Below the pieces are notes generated by a model. The model searched no databases. It saw only the letters and a program-made list of their open reading frames with translations, and was not told the origin of the DNA. Made by a program: the position numbers and the translations under genes. Shown here piece by piece: positions 53,902 through 62,497 of a stretch of 64,000 nucleotides of DNA. The DNA is from an uncultured Paludibaculum sp. (GTDB lineage: Bacteria > Acidobacteriota > Terriglobia > Bryobacterales > Bryobacteraceae): positions 4,188,001 to 4,252,000 of the forward strand of contig NZ_OY762267.1 of the NCBI RefSeq assembly GCF_963665245.1. Direction: 5' to 3'. Position 1 is the stretch's first letter. Every line of letters begins with the position of its first letter.

Positions 53902-56900
53902 ATGAAAATAAGAATATTTTTCCTCTCGGTCGTACTGGCCTTGGCGGCAACCTCCGCCTGGGCGCAGGCCGTCGCGGGATTGGCTGGTGTTTCCGGCAGC
54001 GTGCGCGACGAGTCCGGCTCGGCCGTGCCCGGTGCTGCCGTGGTCGTATCCAACGATTCGCTAGGCATTCGCCGCACGATGGATACCAACGAGTCCGGCG
54101 CCTTCAGCGCTCCTTCACTGCCGCCTGCGTCAGGGTATGCCGTTTCGGTCAAACGACAGGGATTTGCGACGTGGGAAGTGAAAGACTTCCAGTTGCAGGT
54201 CGGCCAGACGCAGAGCTTCAACGTGACACTTTCGGTTGCGACCACGGCGACCACGGTGGAAGTGACTTCCGCCGCTCCGCTGGTGTCTGACACGAATGTC
54301 GGCGTATCGCAGGTGGTCGGCCAGTCGCAGATCGACAATCTGCCGATCAATGGCCGCCGCGTTGACTCCTTTGTTTTGTTGACACCTGCAGTGACCGATG
54401 ATGGCACCTTCGGGCTGGTTGCGTTCCGCGGTATCGCCATGGGCAATGCATTCCTCACGGATGGCAATGACACGACGAATAGCTTTTACAACGAGAACGC
54501 TGGCCGCACGCGCATCTCCACTCAGATCTCCCAGGATGCGGTGCAGGAGTTCCAGGTACTCTCCAACGGGTTCTCGGCCGAGTTCGGCCGCGCGATGGGT
54601 GGCGTCATCAATACGGTCACCCGCAGTGGAACCAACGCGACACACGGAACTCTCTATTGGTTCTTCCGCAACCGGACGCTGAATGCGACCGACCGCTATG
54701 CGAATGGTCTCAACGCGCCCGAATGGCGGCATCAGGCCGGTGCCAGCCTCGGTGGCGCACTGAAGAAGGATAAGCTGTTCTACTTCGGGAACTTTGAGAC
54801 GGTGAAGCGCAACTTCCCGGGACAGAATCGCATCGTCAACAACAGCTTGACCGACGCGACCGGCAACTTCATCCCCATGTCAAGCTGCACCGCGACGCCC
54901 GAGCAGTGCACCGCCGCCATCGGCTTCATTCAGAAGCAGATGAACGTGCTGGTACCGCGCACCGTAAGCTCCGTCATGGGCTTTGCCAAGCTCGACTATC
55001 GCCCCAACGATAAGGATTCGTTCAGCATCGGCATGAACGCCATGCACTGGCGGTCTCCGTATGGCATCCAGACCCAGGCCATTCTGACCAATGGAAATAT
55101 GTTGGGCAACAACGGCAACTCCACTGTAGAAACCCGCTATGGCAAGGCATCCTGGACGCGCATCATCACTCCGAATCTTGTGAACGAGCTACGGTACGGT
55201 TGGTTCAAGGACCGGTTGTCGGATCCGGCGGCCTCCGACTTGTGGCCGGCGGAGACCGGTGGCCGCTACATTACTGTGGCTGGGTCCACGGTCGGCGCTG
55301 CCCAGGCCTATCCCCGCACGTATCCGAGCGAGCAGCGGCATCAGATCGTCGACAACCTGAGCTGGACCTACGGCAGCCATTCGCTGAAATTTGGGTTTGA
55401 CTTCCAGACCACCGAGGACTGGATGAATCAGCTCTACAATGGCAATGGCGGCTACAGCTACTCCAACATCACCGCTTTCGCCAAGGACTTCTCGGGCAAC
55501 ACGCTGAACGCCAAGAACTACCAGACGTTCACACAGGCTTTCGGCAATCCGATTCACACGCTGCGCACCTCGGACGTTAACGCTTATATCCAGGATGTCT
55601 GGAGAGTCACCAAGCGCCTGACGCTGAGCTACGGCTTGCGCTACGAAAAAGGCTTCCTGCCGCAACCCACCATGGTCAACCAAGCCTGGAACCAGACCGG
55701 GTTTGTTCCTTCGTCGAATCTGAACTTCGCGCCGCGTTTCAGCTTGGCCTACAACCTGGACGACAAGACCGTCCTACGTGCGGGTTACGGCATCTTCTAT
55801 GCCCGTATGCACGGCAACATGCTGGACACGTTGTTCCTGGGCAATGGACTCTATCAGACCGCGATCTCGATCAACAACAGTCAGGCAGGTGCGCCTGTTT
55901 TCCCGAATGTGCTACCAAGCGCGGCGGGGCTGCCGGCCGGTTCGGTGCAGCTGACCTTTGCCAGCACGGGCCTGCACAATCCCTACTCTCAACAGGGCAA
56001 TGTCAGCATCGAGCGCCAGCTTGCCAATAACCTGGGCCTCACTGTGAACTACATCTGGAGTCGCGGCATCGGCATCTTTACTCAACGGGACCTGAATCTA
56101 GGCGCGCCGGGACCGACAGTGACCTATAAGATCCAGGATGCCAGCGGCACCCAGGTAGGCGAGTATTCGACGCCCACGTTCCTCTTTGGCAACCGGGTGG
56201 ACAAGAACTTCAGCAAGATCCTGCAGGTTGAGAACGGCGGCCAGTCCTGGTACAACGCTCTGGCGGTGCAGTTGCAGAAGCGCATGTCGCATGGTCTGAT
56301 GGCTCAGATCTCCTACACCTGGTCGCACGCCATCGACGACGCCAACCAGCAGGGGGCAAGTTGGAATATTGGTTCCAACTACAACAACGTCACTTACCCT
56401 GGCAACTACGGCTTCGACAAGGGCACGTCCTCGCTGGATCAACGCCACCGCGCGGTGATCAACTGGCTGTGGGCGCCCACTTTTGCGAAGAACGATTCTG
56501 CGTTCAATCGCTTCTTCGTCAACGGCTGGGAGCTGTCGTCCATCACGACAATGGCCTCTTCTCACCCAGCGACGAGCACCGTGCGTCTTGACGGCAGCTC
56601 AAGCAGCCAGTTCTCGGGTATCAATCTGGCGTATTTCACTCTCAACGGATCAGGCGGTTGGAACCGAGCACCTTTCCTTCCCGTTGGCGATCTCGACATT
56701 GACCGAGTGTTCCGCGTGGATGCGCGCATCGTGCGTTCGCTGCCATTCAGCGAACGAGTGAAGGCGAGTCTGATGTTCGAGGCATTCAACGCATTTAACA
56801 CGCAGTACAACACTGCAGTTAATACCACCGCCTATGCTGCTGCTGCGGGCATCATCAAGCCGCTGGCCAACGTCGGCAATGGCACGCAGTCGCAAGGGTT

Positions 56901-56955
56901 CCCGGACGGGACCAATGCGCGCCGCATGCAGGTAGCGCTCCGGCTAACCTTCTAG
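53902..56955 (+). CDS. Oar-like TonB-dependent outer-membrane protein
   Basis: From the ATG at 53902 (GGGAG upstream) the protein has 1017 residues with a signal peptide ending AWAQ. Residues 30-115 form a carboxypeptidase-regulatory-like domain (GSVRDESGSAVPGAAVVVSN), 120-235 the plug (ISQDAVQEFQVLSNGFSAEF, MGGVINTVTRSGTN), and the rest a beta-barrel with many aromatic-ended strands, closing in LRLTF. Such proteins are abundant in Acidobacteriota and resemble Myxococcus Oar, involved in adhesion and secretion. The substrate is not predictable. No TonB box is evident. Confidence 0.9.
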   Translation: MKIRIFFLSVVLALAATSAWAQAVAGLAGVSGSVRDESGSAVPGAAVVVSNDSLGIRRTMDTNESGAFSAPSLPPASGYAVSVKRQGFATWEVKDFQLQVGQTQSFNVTLSVATTATTVEVTSAAPLVSDTNVGVSQVVGQSQIDNLPINGRRVDSFVLLTPAVTDDGTFGLVAFRGIAMGNAFLTDGNDTTNSFYNENAGRTRISTQISQDAVQEFQVLSNGFSAEFGRAMGGVINTVTRSGTNATHGTLYWFFRNRTLNATDRYANGLNAPEWRHQAGASLGGALKKDKLFYFGNFETVKRNFPGQNRIVNNSLTDATGNFIPMSSCTATPEQCTAAIGFIQKQMNVLVPRTVSSVMGFAKLDYRPNDKDSFSIGMNAMHWRSPYGIQTQAILTNGNMLGNNGNSTVETRYGKASWTRIITPNLVNELRYGWFKDRLSDPAASDLWPAETGGRYITVAGSTVGAAQAYPRTYPSEQRHQIVDNLSWTYGSHSLKFGFDFQTTEDWMNQLYNGNGGYSYSNITAFAKDFSGNTLNAKNYQTFTQAFGNPIHTLRTSDVNAYIQDVWRVTKRLTLSYGLRYEKGFLPQPTMVNQAWNQTGFVPSSNLNFAPRFSLAYNLDDKTVLRAGYGIFYARMHGNMLDTLFLGNGLYQTAISINNSQAGAPVFPNVLPSAAGLPAGSVQLTFASTGLHNPYSQQGNVSIERQLANNLGLTVNYIWSRGIGIFTQRDLNLGAPGPTVTYKIQDASGTQVGEYSTPTFLFGNRVDKNFSKILQVENGGQSWYNALAVQLQKRMSHGLMAQISYTWSHAIDDANQQGASWNIGSNYNNVTYPGNYGFDKGTSSLDQRHRAVINWLWAPTFAKNDSAFNRFFVNGWELSSITTMASSHPATSTVRLDGSSSSQFSGINLAYFTLNGSGGWNRAPFLPVGDLDIDRVFRVDARIVRSLPFSERVKASLMFEAFNAFNTQYNTAVNTTAYAAAAGIIKPLANVGNGTQSQGFPDGTNARRMQVALRLTF

Positions 56956-56989
56956 GGCCAGCCGGATCGCGCTATACTAGATGATTGGT

Positions 56990-57027
56990 GAACCCGCGCT
57001 CCAATCCGGGCGCGGGTTCGCTTTGTT
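56990..57027 (+). terminator. Probable terminator between the Oar-like gene and secG
   Basis: GAACCCGCG (56990-56998) and CGCGGGTTC (57011-57019) form a perfect 9-bp stem with a 12-nt loop, followed by GCTTTGTT. The T tract is short, so it may be only partly effective, and secG may get some read-through. Confidence 0.5.
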
Positions 57028-57039
57028 AGGAAAACCCGA

Positions 57040-57480
57040 ATGATTATCCTGTTCACCATCGTGCACGTGATCGTGTGTCTGTTCCTGGTTGTGGTTGTGT
57101 TGCTGCAGAGCGGCAAAGCGGCCGATCTGGCCGGTGCGTTCGGCGGCATGGGTTCGCAGACCGCTTTTGGTCCACGCGGGGCGGCGACGGTCCTCTCCAA
57201 GGCCACCACGATCTCCGCCGCGCTTTTCATGGTCACCTCGTTGACCCTCTCGGTGCTCTATACGCGCGCCGGGGGCGGTACGACGGGAACTTCCGTCCTG
57301 GAAAAGGCTCCGATTACTCAGTCTGCCCCGGCACCCAAGCCGGCGACTCCGGCTCCGCAAGGGCCGATGAAGGTTGATCCTCGGACCGAAGACGGCAAGA
57401 CGGTGTCGACGCAGGAGATCCCGCTTCCGAATGCGCCGAAGTCGGCCCCTGCGCAGACTCCGGCAGCTCCGAAGAAGTAG
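57040..57480 (+). CDS. secG: Preprotein translocase subunit SecG
   Basis: The 146-residue protein has two membrane helices (about 3-24 and 52-74) with the family segment LLQSGKAADLAGAFGGMGSQ between them, then a long Pro/Ala/Lys-rich tail that many SecG proteins lack. It is the non-essential subunit of the SecYEG channel. It is followed by a tRNA-Leu(GAG) gene, an arrangement also found in E. coli. Confidence 0.95.
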   Translation: MIILFTIVHVIVCLFLVVVVLLQSGKAADLAGAFGGMGSQTAFGPRGAATVLSKATTISAALFMVTSLTLSVLYTRAGGGTTGTSVLEKAPITQSAPAPKPATPAPQGPMKVDPRTEDGKTVSTQEIPLPNAPKSAPAQTPAAPKK

Positions 57481-57505
57481 GTCGCGTTCCCGCGAGGGTT
57501 CGGCG

Positions 57506-57511
57506 TATAAT
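57506..57511 (+). promoter_or_regulatory. Candidate -10 box for tRNA-Leu
   Basis: TATAAT is located 45 bp before the tRNA. No matching -35 hexamer is present, and transcription from secG is an alternative. Confidence 0.35.
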
Positions 57512-57525
57512 TGAGTTTTGCCAAA

Positions 57526-57549
57526 GGGTTTGTAGGCAACTTCAAACCC
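57526..57549 (+). repeat. Hairpin in the tRNA-Leu leader
   Basis: GGGTTTG (57526-57532) and CAAACCC (57543-57549) form a 7-bp stem with a 10-nt loop just ahead of the tRNA. It could guide 5' processing of the precursor. Confidence 0.4.
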
Positions 57550-57555
57550 AGCAAT

Positions 57556-57642
57556 GCGGTCGTGGCGGAATTGGCAGACGCACTAGCTTGAGGTGCTAGC
57601 GGGAGCAATCTCGTGGAGGTTCAAGTCCTCTCGACCGCACCA
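57556..57642 (+). tRNA. tRNA-Leu (anticodon GAG)
   Basis: The 87-nt gene has acceptor GCGGTCG with CGACCGC, anticodon stem CTAGC/GCTAG with loop TTGAGGT, a long variable arm as expected for leucine, T-loop TTCAAGT and an encoded ACCA. Its 3' side borders accessory DNA. Confidence 0.96.
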
Positions 57643-57662
57643 GTTTCAATAAGTTACAGCCA

Positions 57663-57692
57663 GCGGCAGTTGGCGTAACGCACTAGTTCGAG
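57663..57692 (+). repeat. Degenerate partial copy of tRNA-Leu
   Basis: This 30-nt stretch matches the D-arm and 5' anticodon arm of the adjacent tRNA (57565-57592): both share GCGG, TTGGC and ACGCACTAG-YTYGAG, with few changes. Such fragments arise when integrating elements use a tRNA as target. Confidence 0.5.
57679..57688 (+). repeat. Direct repeat flanking a cruciform, left copy
   Basis: CGCACTAGTT occurs here and again at 57764-57773, on both sides of the large inverted repeat. Confidence 0.5.
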
Positions 57693-57711
57693 CATCGACG
57701 ATGCGTTTTTT
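57692..57711 (+). terminator. Intrinsic terminator after tRNA-Leu
   Basis: GCATC-gac-GATGC is followed by GTTTTTT. The stem is short, but the T tract is complete and the site lies 50 bp after the tRNA. Confidence 0.55.
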
Positions 57712-57756
57712 GGGCGACCGGTTGAACCTGTTATCACTAGGTTACGGTCGCCCAAA
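57709..57756. repeat. 12-bp perfect inverted repeat
   Basis: TTTGGGCGACCG (57709-57720) and CGGTCGCCCAAA (57745-57756) pair perfectly; the 24-nt interior contains a further pair AACCT/AGGTT. It may be a recombinase site, a cruciform or a strong RNA stem. Confidence 0.85.
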
Positions 57757-57763
57757 CTGCATT

Positions 57764-57773
57764 CGCACTAGTT
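57764..57773 (+). repeat. Direct repeat flanking a cruciform, right copy
   Basis: CGCACTAGTT repeats the sequence at 57679-57688, 85 bp away. Confidence 0.5.
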
Positions 57774-58442
57774 TTTTGCCCGTTTTGTGACGTGATTGTG
57801 CCAACTGGGATTTGATCTTCTTGGCCACACTTGTTAAGCCTCTTCGTCTCCATAGTTTACAGTACTGATATTTCAATTTAGTCCGTCACAAACATCCCCA
57901 TCGCCGACGGATAGATGAGTGTGAGCGCCGTTGTTCTTCGCTTAATATTCTCCCCGACACCACAGGTGCTAGTTCCCCAAAAACCTACGCTCGTGGCTTC
58001 GTGAGCGCAATCAGCGAGGCACGCCCGAGTTCTTGCATCCGTGCACCATGTTCATGGCCCACTAACTCCAGATGGGCAATACCAAGAGTTTCCACCAGGT
58101 CCTGATCTCGGAGCAGTTGCCCATACTGAGATCCAGTCCTGCCTACTTCTTGACGACGATCGCCGCCTCGTCTTGGAGCTAGGCGGCTGCGAGCACCCAA
58201 TGCCGAGGAGCTTTCGGGAGCACCTACAGAAATGGCTCGATCTGACGATCTCTCTGCCGACGTGAGGGATACTGTGCCGAGAGTTGCTGCGGACAGTTGG
58301 GCCACACCACTTGGTTGTCTTCCTGCGATCCTTGATAGGGCATCAACTCTTTGCCGGCCACTCCGGCCTGGCTCTATGATCTTGTCAAAATAGTTCCATT
58401 GTGGAAAGATATTGGCAGGAGTGCGATCCGGAACAAGCCGCT
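57774..58442. other. 669-bp region without a recognisable gene
   Basis: Short frames exist on both strands (for example about 58041-58265 plus and 57985-58305 minus), but none has a ribosome site or known motif. Base composition is lower in GC than elsewhere around 57800-57900. It may hold gene remains or the regulatory region of the following toxin-antitoxin operon. Confidence 0.45.
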
Positions 58443-59054
58443 ATGCCACGCTCGCGTTTCGATGAACTTGCTGCCATTGCGCAGGAGCATGACGGGCTGC
58501 TGACCTCGAAAGAGGCGAGGGACGCCGGAATTACCGATTCGGTACTTGCCCGGCTCACACAACGGGGCCGTCTCGAAAGGGTGGCGCGCGGCGTCTACAG
58601 GCTGCCGTACTTTTCACCCGATCGCCTCTCACAGTACCGAGAAGTCATACTTTGGGCCAAGGCGAATCGAGGCCCCGAGGCGGCGGCCTTGTCGCATTTG
58701 ACGGCCCTCGCTCTATACGGGATCTCTGATGCGAACCCGGACTCGATCCATCTCACAGTCCCCAAACAGGCGCGGCTGCGCCGTCAGATTCCGCGTGGTG
58801 TGGTGATCCACCGTCAGGACCTCGCCCCAGGCGACATTGCCATGGAAGAAGATCTGCCCGTAACAACGGTTGGAAGGACAGTTGCAGACTTGCTGCAATC
58901 TGGAGGCAGAATCAACTTGATCCAGCAGGCAGTCCGGGATGCCCGGCGAGGCGGACTCATCACGGACGCAGAGTCCCGGCGATTGCTGCGGCAGGCGGAA
59001 GCACATCTGAGAGCGCTGCGAGAGAATCGGCAGCGGGAGACACAAAACGTATGA
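58443..59054 (+). CDS. AbiEi-type antitoxin / transcriptional repressor
   Basis: From the ATG at 58443 the protein has 203 residues; a GTG at 58401 would add 14. The N-terminal winged helix contains LLTSKEARDAGITDSVLARL and RLERVARGVYRLP, the signature of the AbiEi antitoxin domain; the C-terminal half (HLTALALYGISDANPDSIHL, VTTVGRTVADLL) matches the AbiEi C-domain. In type IV AbiE systems this protein represses its own operon and counteracts the toxin without binding it directly. It overlaps the toxin gene by 4 bp (ATGA). Confidence 0.85.
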   Translation: MPRSRFDELAAIAQEHDGLLTSKEARDAGITDSVLARLTQRGRLERVARGVYRLPYFSPDRLSQYREVILWAKANRGPEAAALSHLTALALYGISDANPDSIHLTVPKQARLRRQIPRGVVIHRQDLAPGDIAMEEDLPVTTVGRTVADLLQSGGRINLIQQAVRDARRGGLITDAESRRLLRQAEAHLRALRENRQRETQNV

Positions 59055-59839
59055 ACACCCGGCCAAGGCCGCCCGAGCGCCTGGAGAAGACATTGGCGCG
59101 TGTGGCTCGGGAAATGGGCATCAACCAGGAGCGGTTGCGACACTGGGTTTCTTTCCTCGCCCTGTGCGGTGTGCTCGAACGGGCCCGCCAGGAAGGGATT
59201 GTGGGCGTCTACTATCTCAAAGGCGGCGTAGCCCTCGAACTACGCTTCGCCCTAAAGGCTCGCGCAACGAGGGATCTGGACTTGGGGATGGCCGGGTCAC
59301 GCGCAGATCGATTGCAGACGCTATCGCGAGCACTGCGGCTCGAATTTGACCAGTTCACGTTCCGGCTCAAGGCCCAGCAGTTGGAAATGGAGAACGCGGA
59401 TGCGGTTCGGGTGCAGGTTGCAATCCAATACCGGACGCGTGCGTGGCAAACCATAGAGGTCGATCTCGGATCGGTTACCGCAAGCGAGGTGGACTTGGTA
59501 GCGCCGAATGTGAAAGGTTTGGCAGAGCTGGGAATCCCGGTAATCTCGCCGGTGCGGTGTCTGAATCTTGCCGATCAGCTTGCGCAGAAACTTCACGCCT
59601 GCACGGGCCCTGCATCCGCCGGAAGAGCGCGAGATGTGCTGGACATTCTGGTCATGGATTCCCTCGGCGGGATCGACTACTCACAAGCCGGCGCCGCAGC
59701 CAGGCGAGTGTTCGAAGTTCGGGCTACCCATCCGTTCCCGCCAGTTTTCGTGATGCCTCCGGAATGGCGTCCTGAAGTAGAAGCAATAGCGCAAGAGCTC
59801 CAGTTTCCGCTTGCGACCGCTGAGACAATCGAACAGTAG
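59051..59839 (+). CDS. AbiEii-type nucleotidyltransferase toxin
   Basis: The 262-residue protein has the AbiEii family marks: YYLKGGVALEL (K57, G58, G59), RATRDLDLGM with D75 and D77 as nucleotidyltransferase aspartates, VEVDLGSV-type third acidic strand around 135, and QLAQKLHAC with RARDVLDILVMD near the C-terminus. Family members use GTP or other NTPs and cause abortive infection; some modify tRNA acceptor ends. The position behind AbiEi with ATGA coupling supports a working pair. It ends 43 bp before a helicase gene. Confidence 0.86.
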   Translation: MNTRPRPPERLEKTLARVAREMGINQERLRHWVSFLALCGVLERARQEGIVGVYYLKGGVALELRFALKARATRDLDLGMAGSRADRLQTLSRALRLEFDQFTFRLKAQQLEMENADAVRVQVAIQYRTRAWQTIEVDLGSVTASEVDLVAPNVKGLAELGIPVISPVRCLNLADQLAQKLHACTGPASAGRARDVLDILVMDSLGGIDYSQAGAAARRVFEVRATHPFPPVFVMPPEWRPEVEAIAQELQFPLATAETIEQ

Positions 59840-59882
59840 TTCGTGAGGATCATCGACCGTCTGGCAATTCCGGCCGGTGGTC

Positions 59883-62279
59883 ATGCCTGACGAGCAAGAG
59901 CGCCTGCGCCGCGAGAATCTGCGGCTGAAAGCTCTTCTGGCAAAACACGGCATCGAGATTCCGAAAGAGGACACCGGCGATCCGCACTTCGGGTCCCCTG
60001 AGACGCACGCGCTGGGCTCTGAAGAGAAGATCCAGTTGTTCCGCAGCCTGTTCAGAGGACGAGACGACGTGTACGCCGTCCGTTGGGAGAGCCCGGATGG
60101 CCGCAAGGGATACAGTCCACGCTACGAGCGTGACTGGAAGGCCTACTACGCGGCGGCTCCCAAAGATCGCACACGGGTAGACAAGGAGACCCGCAAGTAC
60201 CTGCCCCTGACTGATTCTGTCGTCGAAGAGCACTTGAAGGGACGGATCACCGTGGGGCTGTATCCTCTGCTTCCAGACGACACATGTTGGTTTTTGGCGG
60301 CGGACTTCGACAAGGAAGCGTGGCAGGATGATGCAGCGGCATTCCTTGAGGTGTGCCGGGAATGGGCCGTGCCGGCCGCGTTGGAGCGGTCGAGATCCGG
60401 TAACGGCGGCCATGTCTGGATCTTCTTCGAACAACGGATCTCTGCGATGTTGGCGCGGAGGCTCGGGTGTGCGCTGCTGACCCGTGCGATGGAGCACCGG
60501 CATCAGATCCGGTTCAGTTCCTACGACCGCTTCTTCCCGAACCAGGACACGATGCCGAAGGGAGGGTTCGGCAATCTCATTGCGCTGCCGCTGCAAAGGG
60601 GCCCGCGCCAATTGGGGAACAGCATCTTCATTGATGACCACTTCGAGCCCTATGCCGATCAGTGGGCATTTCTAGGTTCCCTTTCCGGGATCAGTGCACA
60701 GTCTGTGGAGAATCTCGTGGAGGAAGCGCAGCGTCGAGGTGATCTGGTCGGCGTGCGAATCAGTATCAGCGAGGATGATGAAGAACCCGATCCGTGGACC
60801 CTTCCTCCATCCCGCAAGCGAAAGGATCCGGTCATTGCCGGCCCTTTGCCCAAGACAGTGGACATCGTGAGGGCGAATCTTCTCTTCATTGAGAAGACGG
60901 GGCTTCCTCCCGCAATGATGAATCGACTCCTGCGCGTCGCGGCATTTCAGAACCCCGAATTCTACAAGGCGCAGTCGATGCGCCTTCCCGTCTACGACAA
61001 GCCTCGGGTGATCGCCTGTGGGGAGGATCTACCGAAGTACCTCGCCCTCCCGCGTGGTTGCCTGACCGAACTGACGGACTTATTGGAATCCCACCGGATT
61101 CGACCGGTGATTCGCGATGAGCGCTTTGGAGGGCTGCCGATAGCCGTGGACTTCAGGGGAGCGCTTCGCGAGGCGCAGACCACCGCCGTCCAGTCGATGA
61201 TCGCCCACGACGAAGGAATCCTCTGCGCGCCGACCGCATTTGGGAAGACCGCGGTGGCGGCCTGGTTAATCGCGTACCGGAGAGTGAATGCGATAGTGCT
61301 CGTCCACCGGCAGCAACTGCTGGATCAATGGCGCGCCAGGCTGGCGATGTTCCTCGGGCTACCGGTCGATGACATTGGACAGATCGGCGGCGGCAAGACG
61401 ACTCGCACGGGCCGCATCGACGTTGCGGTGATTCAGAGCCTTCACGAGAAAGAAGGGGTCAAGGACTTTGTTGCGGAATACGGCCACGTGATCGTCGACG
61501 AGTGCCATCATCTGTCGGCTGTCACGTTCGAGCGAGTGATGCGTTCGATCAAGGCGAAGTACGTTGTTGGACTTACGGCGACGCCCACACGAAAGGACGG
61601 ACATCACCCGATCATCTCCATGCAATGCGGTCCAATCCGGTTCAGGATGCAGGCCCGCGCAATGACCGATTCGACGCCCTTCGATCACATCGTCGTGAGG
61701 CGCCCAACTGACTTCAGAATGAATGATGAGGCAAGTGAGTTCACGATTCAGGACGTGTACGCCGCTCTCGTCGGTGATGATGCCCGGAACGACATGATTG
61801 TGGCGGACGTCATTCGGGCGGTTCAGTCAGGACGCTCTCCCCTTCTGCTGACCGGCAGAACAGAGCATCTGGAAGTATTCCGCGGTAGGCTCGCTGGACA
61901 TGTGAATAACATCTTCGTGCTCAAAGGTGGCCTTGGCCGCAAGCAACGTAAGGCGGTCATGGAGGAGTTGGCCAGCCTGCCGGAAACTGAGCCCAGGGTG
62001 ATTCTGGCAACCGGGAGCTACATCGGGGAAGGCTTCGATGACTCGCGCTTGGACACGCTATTCCTCGCGATGCCGATCTCGTGGAAGGGGACTCTCCAGC
62101 AATACGTGGGGCGGCTTCATCGATTGCACGACAACAAGCGGGTAGTTGAAGTGTACGACTACGTGGACGGGAATCTGCGAATGCTCGCGCGGATGTATGA
62201 ACGCCGGCTGAAAGGATACTCGGACATGGGCTACCGGGTTGTGGATTCAGCCGTGCGTCAGCAGGGCTTGCCCATCTGA
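59883..62279 (+). CDS. Primase-like domain fused to SF2 helicase (TOTE type)
   Basis: From the ATG at 59883 the protein has 798 residues. Residues 1-20 form a coiled coil. Residues 45-290 resemble the archaeo-eukaryotic primase domain of TOTE conflict systems: D141 and D143 in LAADFDK, H177 in SGNGGHVWIFF, and a later hydrophobic strand NLIALPLQ. Residues 430-780 are an SF2 helicase: Walker A APTAFGKT (K455), VDECHHL (D539-H542), LTATPTRKD and the C-terminal QYVGRLHRLHDNKR arginine finger. It may bind or copy nucleic acid and unwind it in defence or in replication of a mobile element. It lies 43 bp after the AbiEii gene, possibly co-transcribed. Confidence 0.85.
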   Translation: MPDEQERLRRENLRLKALLAKHGIEIPKEDTGDPHFGSPETHALGSEEKIQLFRSLFRGRDDVYAVRWESPDGRKGYSPRYERDWKAYYAAAPKDRTRVDKETRKYLPLTDSVVEEHLKGRITVGLYPLLPDDTCWFLAADFDKEAWQDDAAAFLEVCREWAVPAALERSRSGNGGHVWIFFEQRISAMLARRLGCALLTRAMEHRHQIRFSSYDRFFPNQDTMPKGGFGNLIALPLQRGPRQLGNSIFIDDHFEPYADQWAFLGSLSGISAQSVENLVEEAQRRGDLVGVRISISEDDEEPDPWTLPPSRKRKDPVIAGPLPKTVDIVRANLLFIEKTGLPPAMMNRLLRVAAFQNPEFYKAQSMRLPVYDKPRVIACGEDLPKYLALPRGCLTELTDLLESHRIRPVIRDERFGGLPIAVDFRGALREAQTTAVQSMIAHDEGILCAPTAFGKTAVAAWLIAYRRVNAIVLVHRQQLLDQWRARLAMFLGLPVDDIGQIGGGKTTRTGRIDVAVIQSLHEKEGVKDFVAEYGHVIVDECHHLSAVTFERVMRSIKAKYVVGLTATPTRKDGHHPIISMQCGPIRFRMQARAMTDSTPFDHIVVRRPTDFRMNDEASEFTIQDVYAALVGDDARNDMIVADVIRAVQSGRSPLLLTGRTEHLEVFRGRLAGHVNNIFVLKGGLGRKQRKAVMEELASLPETEPRVILATGSYIGEGFDDSRLDTLFLAMPISWKGTLQQYVGRLHRLHDNKRVVEVYDYVDGNLRMLARMYERRLKGYSDMGYRVVDSAVRQQGLPI

Positions 62280-62497
62280 TGGCGCCAGTTGATACGACCA
62301 ATTGCTCCAGACTGTCCAGTGGACAGCACAACTCCGGCAAGCTTGAGCAACAGCAAAGACACGGCTGACCAGGAAACCATCCCCTCCCCGTTCGCACAAA
62401 GAGGGCAAGTACGGACCGTTAGCCGAACCTTCGCAGTTGGGCAGATCTAGTGCCAGAATGCGCTTTGTTTTCAACAAAGGCACTGCCAAGGTCTCCA
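62280..62497. other. Gap between helicase and transposase genes
   Basis: The 218 bp hold no gene. They include a hairpin at 62463-62479 (CTTTGTT, loop TTC, AACAAAG) close to the end of the transposase gene and must contain the 3' border of the insertion sequence. I cannot find that border because the other end is outside the window. Confidence 0.5.
62463..62479 (-). repeat. Hairpin near the transposase 3' end
   Basis: CTTTGTT and AACAAAG form a 7-bp stem with a 3-nt loop, 18 bp beyond the transposase stop codon. It could stop transcription entering or leaving the element. Confidence 0.4.

Noticed and set aside
57985..58305. Possible small gene or gene remnant, minus strand
   Set aside because: The last 45 residues look somewhat protein-like, but no start signal or family could be recognised, and a plus-strand frame overlaps with equal merit; recorded as unexplained DNA.
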